Of a DNA stretch of 64,000 nt, positions 17,345 to 24,582 are shown one piece after another. The DNA is from Palsa-504 sp963806335. Its GTDB lineage: Bacteria; Actinomycetota; Actinomycetes; Streptosporangiales; Streptosporangiaceae. The stretch is from the NCBI GenBank assembly GCA_963806335.1, contig CAWDXO010000010.1, positions 62,001 to 126,000 of the forward strand, read 5' to 3'. The notes below the pieces were generated by a model that saw only the letters and a list, made by a program, of their open reading frames with translations, searched no databases and was not told the origin of the DNA. Made by a program: the position numbers and the translations under genes. Position 1 is the stretch's first letter. Each line of letters begins with the position of its first letter.

Positions 17345-18181
17345 TCAGAAGGCGAAGATTTCGCTCAGGGCGGGCGCGACATCGGTATAGGTGCGGATAC
17401 GCCGCAGCCGCCCGTGGCCGAGGCGGGCGAGCTCGCGGGCCAGGTCCGCGTCCTGCTCGCCGGAGGTGTCGAGCAGGACGTCCAGCCGCGGCAGCCGGGC
17501 CGCGAACGGCCGCGGATCGGGGCCGGCGTTGTGCACGCAGTCCGAGAGCAGAATGGCCCGGGCGTCCCGCGCCGGGACCCTGGCCAGCTCGCGCGCCGCC
17601 ACCTGGAGAGGGAAAGCGATGTTAGTCAGCCCCTTCGCCGGAATGCGCAGCATCGTATCGAGCAGCGCCTGCGGCGGAATGTGCTGGCCCAGATGGCTCA
17701 GGATCGCCGCGTCCGACCAGAACGCGATCACCGCCAGGTCGTCGCGGCTCAGCTCCGCGGCTAGCGCCCCGACGGTCGCGGCGGCGGTCCGGACCCGCTC
17801 GCCGCGCATCGAGCCGGACACGTCCGCCAGCAGCAGCACGCTGCGCCTGGTCCGGATCCGTTCCCGGACGATGATGTCGTCCTCGTCCGGTAGCGGGTGC
17901 TCGACGAGTTGCTCGACGGTGCGGTCCAGGTCGATGTCGTCCGAACCGCCGCGGTACCGCAGGCTGGCCAGCTCGCCCGCGCCCCGCCGGGCGGTGGTGT
18001 CCCGCCGCGGCCGAGGCACGGCCAGCCGGGCGGCGATCTGCCGGGCGCGCCGCAACGTCTCCGGATCCGCGGCCGCACCGTCCAGGACGTCGGCCAGCGT
18101 GCCCTGCTCGGCGGTCATCGCGGGGCCGCCGCTGCCAGGTCGCGGCGCGGATCGCCCGGCCCGGCCGCCGCCGGCCAGCAC
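17345..18181 (-). CDS. VWA domain protein (CoxE-like), partner of the MoxR ATPase
   Basis: The product of up to 278 residues carries a von Willebrand A domain with the MIDAS motif DVSGS at residues 120-124 and a later LLSDCVHN loop, after a charged helical N-terminal region. Such VWA proteins act with MoxR AAA+ ATPases to insert metals or remodel target enzymes, as CoxE with CoxD for CO dehydrogenase. The frame opens in phase directly after the moxR stop. Possible starts are GTG 18181 or ATG 18118, and neither has a strong ribosome site. The 147-base gap to moxR reads as Pro/Arg-rich residues in this frame, so either a non-AUG start further upstream or read-through is possible. Confidence 0.85.
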   Translation of the reverse strand: MLAGGGRAGRSAPRPGSGGPAMTAEQGTLADVLDGAAADPETLRRARQIAARLAVPRPRRDTTARRGAGELASLRYRGGSDDIDLDRTVEQLVEHPLPDEDDIIVRERIRTRRSVLLLADVSGSMRGERVRTAAATVGALAAELSRDDLAVIAFWSDAAILSHLGQHIPPQALLDTMLRIPAKGLTNIAFPLQVAARELARVPARDARAILLSDCVHNAGPDPRPFAARLPRLDVLLDTSGEQDADLARELARLGHGRLRRIRTYTDVAPALSEIFAF

Positions 18182-18328
18182 CAGGCCCCCGGCTCCGCCC
18201 GGGCTCGCCAGCTCATGCAGCTGCGGTTCCGCGTCGAGCTGCTTCGGCCGGCGGCGCAGCGGCGCGGCCGGGCGGCTGGGCCGCCGGCCACCGGGACGCC
18301 GCAGCGGCGAGTCGGCCGCTACCGCTCT

Positions 18329-19258
18329 TCAACCGGGCGCCGCCGCGGCCGGGGCCAGGATGAACTGGTCTGCCCAGATCTGCCGCAGCACCGCTTCCGG
18401 GGTGAGATCGACCGTCTCGTCCAGGAAGATCCGCCCGGAAAGGGCGACCACCATAGCGTCGTACACCATGTCCGGATACCGCTCGCCGGCGACGCCGGTG
18501 ATCTCGCGCAGCCCCAGCAGCTGGCCCGCCACCAGGGTCAGGTCGATGGCGCCGCGCACGCTGCTGCCCTGCCGGATGTCGGGGTGCTCCCGGGTGGCGC
18601 GGGTGACCGCCACGGCGTCGCTGACCAGGCGGTCGTACAGGTCAGGGGCGAGCTTGGGCAGCGGCGCGCGCAGCGCCACGATGCCACGCTCGGCCGCCGC
18701 GTCCTGGTAGCCGATGGCCAGCCGGCAGATCCGGTCGTGGACCGAGGTGGACAGCCGGGTGGTGCCCACGTTGTCGTAAGGATTCATCGACGCGATGACC
18801 CGGAACGTGGGCGCCGCCACCACCGTCCCGGCGGTGGGCACCGCGATCTGCCGCTCGGCCATCGCGGTCAGCAGCGTGTTGATGGTGTCCTCGGGGGCCC
18901 GGTTGAACTCCTCGATGTACAGGAAGCCGCCTTCGCGCATGGCCTGCGGCAGCGGCCCGGCGACGAAGTTGTCCGGGCTGTAGTCCTCACGCAGCACCCG
19001 GGCCGGGTTGTGGTGGCCGATCAGCTTGGCCGGCGTCAGGTCGGCGTTCCCCTCGACGAATACCAGCGGGATGCCCCACTCGGCCGTGATCGCCCGCAGC
19101 AGCGTGCTTTTGCTGGTCCCGGGCGGTCCCTCCAGGATGATGTCGCGTCCGGCGGCCACCGCCGCGAGCGCGAGGGTTACCTCACGCTCGCGGCCGACCA
19201 GGTGCGCGGCGACCCGGCCGTAGGCGGACGCCAGGTCGGGGGCCTCATCCGAGCTCAT
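18329..19258 (-). CDS. MoxR-family AAA+ ATPase
   Basis: The 309-residue protein has Walker A GPPGTSKST at about residues 44-52, Walker B/pore region GGFLYIEEFNRAPED, a sensor-1 region ASMNPYDNVG and an Arg-finger region, as in MoxR/RavA-type chaperones. It should form hexameric rings that, with the VWA protein encoded next, remodel or metallate a client enzyme. The ATG at 19256-19258 is chosen because GGAGG lies 11 bases upstream; an in-frame TTG at 19267 is possible. It follows an SDR gene by 18 bases, embedding it in the mycofactocin run. Its client here may be one of the dehydrogenases, which is a hypothesis. Confidence 0.9.
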   Translation of the reverse strand: MSSDEAPDLASAYGRVAAHLVGREREVTLALAAVAAGRDIILEGPPGTSKSTLLRAITAEWGIPLVFVEGNADLTPAKLIGHHNPARVLREDYSPDNFVAGPLPQAMREGGFLYIEEFNRAPEDTINTLLTAMAERQIAVPTAGTVVAAPTFRVIASMNPYDNVGTTRLSTSVHDRICRLAIGYQDAAAERGIVALRAPLPKLAPDLYDRLVSDAVAVTRATREHPDIRQGSSVRGAIDLTLVAGQLLGLREITGVAGERYPDMVYDAMVVALSGRIFLDETVDLTPEAVLRQIWADQFILAPAAAAPG

Positions 19259-19276
19259 TTGGTTCAAAGCCTCCAG

Positions 19277-20086
19277 TTACCTGATCGTATTGCCGGCGTC
19301 CACGGTGAACTCGAGCCCGGTGACGTAGCGCGCCTCATCGGAGGCCAGGAACAGCACCGCGTTGCTGATATCGCGGGCGTCCACGGTCTCGACCGGCAGG
19401 GCGTTCATGTAGATCGGGCCGAGGCTGGGGTCGCGGCCGATCAGCGCCTCGAGGCCGCCCAGGCCGTTGCCCATCGGCGTGTCCACCCCGGTCGGGTGCA
19501 CCGTGTTGACCCGGATCTTGTGCGCGGCCAGCTCGTTGGCCATGGTGCGGGCGATGCCGACCACGCCGTGCTTGGCCGCCACGTAGGGGGCCAGGTAGGG
19601 CAGGCCCTTGATCCCCGCCGTCGAGCTGGTGCAGATGATCGAGCCGCCGCCGGCCGCGATCAGGTGCGGGACGCTGACCACCATCGTGTTCCAGACGCCG
19701 GTCAGGTTGGTGTCCAGGGTGTCCTGCCAGACGGCCGGGGTCACGTCGTCCCAGGTCTGGATGGTGCACACGCCGGCGTTGGCGCTGACGATGTCCAGCC
19801 GCCCCAGCTGGGCCACGCCGTCGCTGACGGCGGCCGCTAGCGCGGCGGCGTCACGGACGTCGGCCTGGGTGGCGATGATCCGCCGGTCCAGCGCCTCGAC
19901 CGCCTTCACCGTCTGCGCCAGGTCCGCCTCGGATCCCATGGGGTAGCCCACGGTCTCGTAGTCGCGGCAGATGTCGACCGCGATGATGTCCGCGCCCTCC
20001 TCGGCCAGCCGGATCGCGTGCGACCGGCCCTGGCCCCGCGCGGCGCCGGTGATGAAGGCGACCTTGCCCGCTACTCGTCCTGCCAT
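19277..20086 (-). CDS. Mycofactocin-coupled SDR family oxidoreductase
   Basis: The N-terminus GKVAFITGAARGQGRSHAIR followed by EEGADIIAVDIC is the hallmark of the mycofactocin-dependent SDR subfamily, which has a buried, non-exchangeable nicotinamide cofactor. The insertion DYETVGYPMGSEADLAQTV after strand 2 is characteristic. The catalytic site APYVAAKHG is intact. These enzymes oxidise alcohols or terpenoid carveol-type substrates and hand electrons to mycofactocin. The ATG at 20084-20086 is preferred over upstream in-frame starts. It sits 29 bases after a paralogous SDR, so the two may act in series or on different alcohols. Confidence 0.92.
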   Translation of the reverse strand: MAGRVAGKVAFITGAARGQGRSHAIRLAEEGADIIAVDICRDYETVGYPMGSEADLAQTVKAVEALDRRIIATQADVRDAAALAAAVSDGVAQLGRLDIVSANAGVCTIQTWDDVTPAVWQDTLDTNLTGVWNTMVVSVPHLIAAGGGSIICTSSTAGIKGLPYLAPYVAAKHGVVGIARTMANELAAHKIRVNTVHPTGVDTPMGNGLGGLEALIGRDPSLGPIYMNALPVETVDARDISNAVLFLASDEARYVTGLEFTVDAGNTIR

Positions 20087-20115
20087 CGCTCTCTCGCTTT
20101 CTTCCTGGGCCGCAC

Positions 20116-20937
20116 TCACTTCTTGTTGGTGAAGCCCGCGTCGACCGGCAGCGTCACGCCCGTGACGTAGCGGGCCTCGTCGGAGACCAGCCACAGGATG
20201 GCGTTGGAGATGTCGACCGCCTCGACCATGTCGACGGGCAGCGCGTTGGCCATGGCGTCGGACAGGCTGGGAGCGGAGGCCAGGAACTCCTGCATCACCT
20301 CGTTGACCACCATGGGAGTGTTGACCCCGGTCGGGTGGACCGAGTTCACCCGGATGCGATGCGGGGCCAGGGTGTTCGCGTAGGAGCGCATCAGGCCCAC
20401 CACGCCGTGCTTGGACGCGGTGTAGCCCAGCCCGCCGCGGCCCGAGCCGCCGATCCCGTTGATCCCGGCGGTGGAGCTGGTCAGCACGATCGCGCCGCCT
20501 TCGCCGCGCTCGATCATCGACGGGATCGCGATCTCTACCGTGTTGAACACGCCGGTCAGGTTGACGTCGATCACGTCCTGCCAGGCCTCGTGGGGCTCTT
20601 CGCCCAGCGCCATCGGCGCGATGCCCGCGTTGGCCAGCACGATGTCGACCGGGCCGAGCTCGGCCACGCCCGCCTCGAACGCCGCCCGCAGGCCCGCCTC
20701 GTCCCGCACGTCGGCCTGCCTGGCCACGATCCGCCGGTCAAGGGCCTCGACCTCCTTGACGGTCTCGGCGAGGTCGTCGGGGGTGGCCATCGGGTAGGCC
20801 ACGCTATCGATCTGAGCGCAGATGTCGACGGCGATGATGTCCGCGCCTTCGCGCGCCAGCCGGATCGCGTGACTGCGGCCCTGGCCGCGCGCCGCGCCCG
20901 TGATGAAGGCCACCTTGCCTTCGAGCTTGCCTGCCAC
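20116..20937 (-). CDS. Mycofactocin-coupled SDR family oxidoreductase (paralogue)
   Basis: This 273-residue enzyme shares the GKVAFITGAARGQGRSHAIR start and the SVAYPMATPDDLAETV insertion with its downstream paralogue, and has LGYTASKHG as its active site. GTG at 20935-20937 is chosen because AGGAG lies six bases before it and the family N-terminus (V-G-K-L/V-E-G-K) begins there. An upstream in-frame start at 20976 would add 13 residues. It is the first dehydrogenase after mftC, about 95 bases downstream. It is expected to use mycofactocin rather than free NAD+ as its electron acceptor. Confidence 0.92.
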   Translation of the reverse strand: MAGKLEGKVAFITGAARGQGRSHAIRLAREGADIIAVDICAQIDSVAYPMATPDDLAETVKEVEALDRRIVARQADVRDEAGLRAAFEAGVAELGPVDIVLANAGIAPMALGEEPHEAWQDVIDVNLTGVFNTVEIAIPSMIERGEGGAIVLTSSTAGINGIGGSGRGGLGYTASKHGVVGLMRSYANTLAPHRIRVNSVHPTGVNTPMVVNEVMQEFLASAPSLSDAMANALPVDMVEAVDISNAILWLVSDEARYVTGVTLPVDAGFTNKK

Positions 20938-21032
20938 TTGCTTCTCCTCTTTCACCTGTGTCACGGCCGTCGACACGGCCTGTCCCTAGAGCGGCCCCAT
21001 GCCGCGGCTCGGGCGTAGTCATGACTCCGGCG

Positions 21033-22238
21033 TCAGCCCGCGTCGGCGCGGCCCGGCTGGAACCCGGCGAGCGGACTCTCGTCGCAGGCTCGGTCCGGGG
21101 CCCCGGCGGCGGGCGGGCGGGCGCCGATCGATACCGGCACCGGGCGCGACCGGTGCGAGTGGTCACCCGACGGGCGCGGGGTCACCGCGCCGGCCAGCGC
21201 GGAAAGCGCGTGCTCGCCGTGGCCCTTGACACACTCGGGATCGGGGCCATCGAGCGGCAGCCCGGTAAAGAACTTAGCCGCCATGCACCCGCCACGGCAT
21301 GAGTCGTACGCCGAACACGACCGGCAGGCGCCGCCGGTCTGTGGCTGGCGCAGCCCGGCGAACAGCTCCGAGTCCCGCCACACCGCGGCGAAGCCGCCTG
21401 GGCCGCGGACGTTACCGGCCAGGAAGCTGTCGTGGATCGCGAACGGGCATGCGTAGACGTCCCCGACCGGGTCGATCAGGCAGACCACCCGGCCCGCGCC
21501 GCACAGGTTGAGGCCGGGCAGCGCGTCGCCGTAGGCCGCGAGGTGGAAGAACGAGTCGCCGGTCAGCACCTGCTCGCCGCGGGCCACGAGCCAGTCGTAG
21601 AGCTGCCGCTGCTGGGCGGAGGTCGGGTGCAGCTCGTCCCACACGTCGGCGCCGCGGCCCGACGGCCGCAGCCGGGTCAGCCGCAGCTGCGCACCGAACC
21701 GGTCGGCGATCGCCTTGAAGTCATCCAGCTGGCCGGCGTTCTGCCGGGTCACCACCACCGAGATCTTGAAGCCGCGGAAACCGGCCTCAGCCAGCGCGGA
21801 CATCGCCCGCAGCGCGGTGTCGTACGAGCCGCGGCCGCGCACCGCGTCGTTGACCTCGGCGGTCGCCCCGTCGAGGGAGATCTGCACGTCGACGTAGTCG
21901 CTGGCGGCCAGCCGCCGGGCCGCTGCCGGGGTGATCTGCACGCCGTTGGTGGAGAATTTCACCCCGACGTGATGGGCGGTGGCGTAGTCCACCAGCTCCC
22001 AGAAGTCCGGCCGGACCGTCGGCTCGCCGCCGCCGATGTTCACGTAGAAGACCTGCATCCGTTCCAGCTCGTCGATGACCGCCCGGCACTGCCCGGTCGA
22101 CAGCTCGCGCGGGTCGCGGCGGCCGGAGCTGGACAGGCAGTGCACGCAGGACAGGTTGCAGGCGTAGGTCAGTTCCCAGGTCAGGCAGATCGGCGCGTCC
22201 AGCCCGTAGGCGAACTGCTCCACCAGCGGGAGGGTCAT
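21033..22238 (-). CDS. mftC: Mycofactocin radical SAM maturase MftC
   Basis: MftC oxidatively decarboxylates the C-terminal Tyr of MftA and then forms a Val-Tyr carbon-carbon bond, the first steps to mycofactocin. The radical-SAM cluster motif CNLSCVHC is at residues 27-34 (Cys27, Cys31, Cys34). The C-terminal SPASM region has many Cys, including CGAGRVVCLIDPVGDVYACP and CRSCSAYDSCRGGC, which ligate auxiliary iron-sulfur clusters. The 401-residue length is normal, with a Pro/Arg-rich tail of about 35 residues. The ATG overlaps the mftB stop (ATGA), so the two are coupled. Confidence 0.97.
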   Translation of the reverse strand: MTLPLVEQFAYGLDAPICLTWELTYACNLSCVHCLSSSGRRDPRELSTGQCRAVIDELERMQVFYVNIGGGEPTVRPDFWELVDYATAHHVGVKFSTNGVQITPAAARRLAASDYVDVQISLDGATAEVNDAVRGRGSYDTALRAMSALAEAGFRGFKISVVVTRQNAGQLDDFKAIADRFGAQLRLTRLRPSGRGADVWDELHPTSAQQRQLYDWLVARGEQVLTGDSFFHLAAYGDALPGLNLCGAGRVVCLIDPVGDVYACPFAIHDSFLAGNVRGPGGFAAVWRDSELFAGLRQPQTGGACRSCSAYDSCRGGCMAAKFFTGLPLDGPDPECVKGHGEHALSALAGAVTPRPSGDHSHRSRPVPVSIGARPPAAGAPDRACDESPLAGFQPGRADAG

Positions 22239-22543
22239 GAGCTCACCCGCGGGCAGATCATCTGTGAGCTCGCCAGCGTCGCCAGGGCGGCGGCGTAGGC
22301 GGGCAGTTCCGCATCGCTGACATCAGCGAGCCGGCACGCCTCCCGCGCGCTCGGCGCCTCGGCCAGCGAGCTGACCACGGTGAGCAGTGCCGGGCTCTTC
22401 AGGAACGACAGCCGGCGGGTGCCGAAGTGGTAGAGCAGCGCCCCGAACCGTTCCGGGCGTACCGACACCTGCGGGTGCAGCTGCCAGGGGCGGTCGAGGT
22501 CAAACCCGGCCCGCGCGCTCCTGGCCGGTGCCTCAGTAGACAC
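22235..22543 (-). CDS. mftB: Mycofactocin precursor-binding protein MftB
   Basis: MftB is a PqqD-like RiPP recognition element that binds the MftA leader and presents it to MftC. The 102-residue product contains the family signature RFGALLYHFGTRRLSFLKSP at about residues 32-51, followed by a winged-helix C-terminal half. The GTG start lies inside the end of mftA (11-base overlap) and its stop overlaps mftC, so mftA-B-C form one tightly coupled unit. Confidence 0.96.
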   Translation of the reverse strand: MSTEAPARSARAGFDLDRPWQLHPQVSVRPERFGALLYHFGTRRLSFLKSPALLTVVSSLAEAPSAREACRLADVSDAELPAYAAALATLASSQMICPRVSS

Positions 22544-22664
22544 CGCACATGCCGTCGATGGAGACCTCTTCCACGAGCAGGTCCGCCGTCGCCAGTTCGG
22601 GCTCCGCCGCTTCCGTTGTCCCGGTGCTCTGCGTGACCTCTGTGGTCCCGGCGCGTTCGCTCAT
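22533..22664 (-). CDS. mftA: Mycofactocin precursor peptide MftA
   Basis: The 43-residue peptide ends in LVEEVSIDGMCGVY, the invariant core and recognition region of MftA. The last two residues, Val-Tyr, are the ones crosslinked by MftC. The leader is Thr/Glu-rich. The ATG at 22662-22664 has an AGGAGAG ribosome site. Larger in-frame readings upstream run into the divergent promoter and are not genuine. It is the first gene of a minus-strand run of nine genes ending with the SDR at 16144. Confidence 0.97.
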   Translation of the reverse strand: MSERAGTTEVTQSTGTTEAAEPELATADLLVEEVSIDGMCGVY

Positions 22665-22717
22665 GACACTCTCTCCTAGCTGCGCAGATGTCCTGCTAGT
22701 TCCGGCCAGTCGATTTC

Positions 22718-22765
22718 CGTCACGCGGTGACGAATATAGTTCGCATGTTAACGTCACCTTGTGAC
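22718..22765. promoter_or_regulatory. Two matching palindromes between mftR and mftA: likely MftR operators
   Basis: CGTCACGCGGTGACG (22718-22732) and GTCACCTTGTGAC (22753-22765) share the pattern CGTCAC-N3-GTGAC. Their centres are 34 bp apart, about three helical turns, in the middle of the divergent mftR/mftA region. Two matched sites of this symmetry in this place are what a TetR-family autorepressor would need. The assignment to MftR is inference. Confidence 0.75.
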
Positions 22766-22824
22766 ATAAGCAAGACTGGTCCGAGGAACTCTTCCGGCCC
22801 TTCTCCTGAGAGGCAGCTCCCGCG

Positions 22825-23610
22825 TTGACTAGCACCGCGTTGACCGGCCCCGTGCCCACCCCCGCGGTGCTGCCCGGCAAGGCGCTGCCCGGCAAGGCGC
22901 TGCCCGGCAAGGCGCTGGCAGGCAAGGCGCTGCCCGGCAAGGCGCTGGCAGGCAAGGCGGGGGACGCAGCCGGCGCCCGGCGCGGCCGGCCCCCCGGCAC
23001 CAGCCGCCGCGAGCTCGAGCTGATCGCCCTGCGCCTGTTCACCGACCAGGGCTTCGACAACACGACCATCGAGCAGATCGCCGCGGAGGCCGGGGTCAGC
23101 AAGCGGACGTTCTTCCGGTACTTCAGCTCCAAGGCCAGCGTCCTGTGGAGCGAGTTCGACCACGAGGTCGAGACCATCCGCGCGGCGCTGGCGGACGTGC
23201 CCGCCGCGGTGCCGATGATGGACGCGATCCGCCGCGCGGTGGTGACGGCCAGTCATTACGGCCCGCAGGACGTTCCCGAGCTGCGGATGCGGATGAACCT
23301 GGTCGGCGGCGTGCCCGCGCTGCAGTCCAGTACCGCCGTCCACTACGACGCGTGGGAGCGGGCCATCAGCGATTTCGCCGCGACCCGGCTCGGCCAGCCC
23401 GCCGACTCGCTCTACCCGCTCGCCGTCGGCCGGGCCACCCTGGCCGCATGCCGGGCCGCCTACGACCGCTGGTCGGCCCGGGCCGACGCCGAGCTGACCT
23501 ACTACCTGGACGCCGCGCTGGCCGCGCTCGCGGCCGGGTTCGACCCCGCCGTGGTCCGGGCCAGCGCCCGGGCCCCCGGCGAGCACGTCTCCGGCCGCGC
23601 CGCGACCTGA
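22825..23610 (+). CDS. mftR: Mycofactocin-cluster TetR-family regulator MftR
   Basis: A TetR N-terminal HTH is seen from about residue 50: SRRELELIALRLFTDQGF, TTIEQIAAEAGVSKRTFFRY and FSSKASVLW. The effector domain of about 170 residues resembles MftR proteins, which bind acyl-CoA-type ligands and repress the mft operon. The gene is divergent from mftA. The first 45 residues are unusual, with six consecutive PGKA-type pentapeptides between the start and the HTH. The TTG at 22825 is used as the start; GTG 22852 or 22867 are alternatives, and all retain the repeats. Confidence 0.9.
   Translation: MTSTALTGPVPTPAVLPGKALPGKALPGKALAGKALPGKALAGKAGDAAGARRGRPPGTSRRELELIALRLFTDQGFDNTTIEQIAAEAGVSKRTFFRYFSSKASVLWSEFDHEVETIRAALADVPAAVPMMDAIRRAVVTASHYGPQDVPELRMRMNLVGGVPALQSSTAVHYDAWERAISDFAATRLGQPADSLYPLAVGRATLAACRAAYDRWSARADAELTYYLDAALAALAAGFDPAVVRASARAPGEHVSGRAAT
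22870..22959 (+). repeat. Six 15-bp in-frame repeats at the start of mftR
   Basis: Six units of CTGCCCGGCAAGGCG (or CTGGCAGGCAAGGCG in units 4 and 6) run without interruption and encode (L-P/A-G-K-A)x6. A repeat length divisible by three keeps the frame when copies change. The Lys-rich linker precedes the DNA-binding domain and could add non-specific DNA affinity. Confidence 0.9.
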
Positions 23611-23627
23611 TTCCGGCCGGCCAGGCG

Positions 23628-23954
23628 TCAGCAGCCGAGCCTGACGGTCTGGTCCGGCGACGGGATGGGCCTGGTTGCTCCCACGATGTCGTTAGGCGGG
23701 AACTTTATGTTCGCGGGCATGACGAGGAAAGGCGAGCCACCGACGAACACGTACTGCAGCCTCGAGTACGCCTGCCTGCTGGCGCAGCTGACGAGCGCCG
23801 AGGCGATCACGACGATGGGCACGGAGCGGTAGCTGCCGGTGTGGCAGTCCTCGTAGGTGCACAGGTCCACCACCGCCGTGCCGACCGCGAGACCTAGCTC
23901 GCGTACGGGACATCCCGCGCGTACGCGGCGCGGCGCTGCCCTTCGGCGATCCAC
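23628..23954 (-). CDS. Hypothetical protein or gene fragment
   Basis: The frame encodes up to 108 residues with a hydrophobic segment (SVPIVVIASALVSCAS) and a C-terminal part rich in Pro, Ile and Gly that ends in Cys. The composition is less Arg/Ala-skewed than shadow frames here, so coding is plausible, probably from a GTG near 23873. The N-terminal 25 residues overlap the 3' end of the next minus-strand gene. No family is recognised. It may be the C-terminal remnant of a secreted or membrane protein. Confidence 0.35.
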   Translation of the reverse strand: MDRRRAAPRRVRAGCPVRELGLAVGTAVVDLCTYEDCHTGSYRSVPIVVIASALVSCASRQAYSRLQYVFVGGSPFLVMPANIKFPPNDIVGATRPIPSPDQTVRLGC

Positions 23955-24256
23955 CGCGGGATCTCCGCCGCCGCCGCTCCCGCCGCCCGGCAGTAACGAG
24001 CGGCGGTCCCGGCCTTCGCCTCCTCGGGCGTGCCCAGGTAAAAGCCGATAAGCAGGCCCGCCGCCTCGGCCAGCAGGTCGCCGCGGCCGCGGGCGATCTC
24101 GCGCAGCTCAGCCACCGCGGCGGCGGTCTCCGCCCAGGTGGGTGCGCGGCGGGGGGCGTGCCGCCGGGCCGCGCCGGTCAGCCGCGCCACCGTCACCCGA
24201 TCCGTTTCGTCTCTTCTTCCAGTTCCCGGTGAAACCATGCCGATAGTATCAAACAT
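23894..24256 (-). CDS. Hypothetical helical protein
   Basis: From ATG at 24254-24256 the frame encodes 120 residues. The C-terminal 80 look like a compact helical domain (TWAETAAAVAELREIARGRG, then LLAEAAGLLIGFYLGTPEEA and AARYCRAAG). I do not recognise the family. An alternative ATG lies at 24236-24238. No ribosome site precedes either one, so leaderless translation is possible. It is divergent from the acyl-CoA synthetase, with a palindromic repeat between them. Confidence 0.5.
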   Translation of the reverse strand: MFDTIGMVSPGTGRRDETDRVTVARLTGAARRHAPRRAPTWAETAAAVAELREIARGRGDLLAEAAGLLIGFYLGTPEEAKAGTAARYCRAAGAAAAEIPRWIAEGQRRAAYARDVPYAS

Positions 24257-24315
24257 ATGTACGATTATGGCAAGCCCGGGATCGCGTGCAGCCGGGCCGG
24301 ACCGTGGCACCACGT

Positions 24316-24352
24316 CCCGTTCGGGAAAATAAAGAATTTTGAGCCGAACGGG
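24316..24352. repeat. Palindromic repeat, copy A (CCCGTTCGG ... CCGAACGGG)
   Basis: A perfect 9-bp inverted repeat flanks a 19-base AT-rich loop (GAAAATAAAGAATTTTGAG). A related copy, with a shorter stem but the same CCGAACGGG arm and a TGCSTGCCCCCCG-type flank, occurs at 47887-47918. It is therefore a dispersed element rather than a gene-specific site. The rest of 24257-24582 holds no gene apart from the leader of the synthetase. Confidence 0.7.
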
Positions 24353-24582
24353 CCGTCCTGCCTGCCCCCCGCCCGGGAATCCGCGCGGGTCCGAAGTCGC
24401 GGCGTTCCCGCGGCGGCGCCGGTACCTTCGGTAGGTGATCGGCGACCACCGACGCGAAGGAAATGCAGATGCCGAACCACGCGATCCTTGAGGTGCCATC
24501 CGCTCCAGGCAGGTTCCCCGAGCGCCTCGGGATCGAGCGCGCGCCCGAGGTACTGCTGAACGCTGACCGACGGAGGACAACG

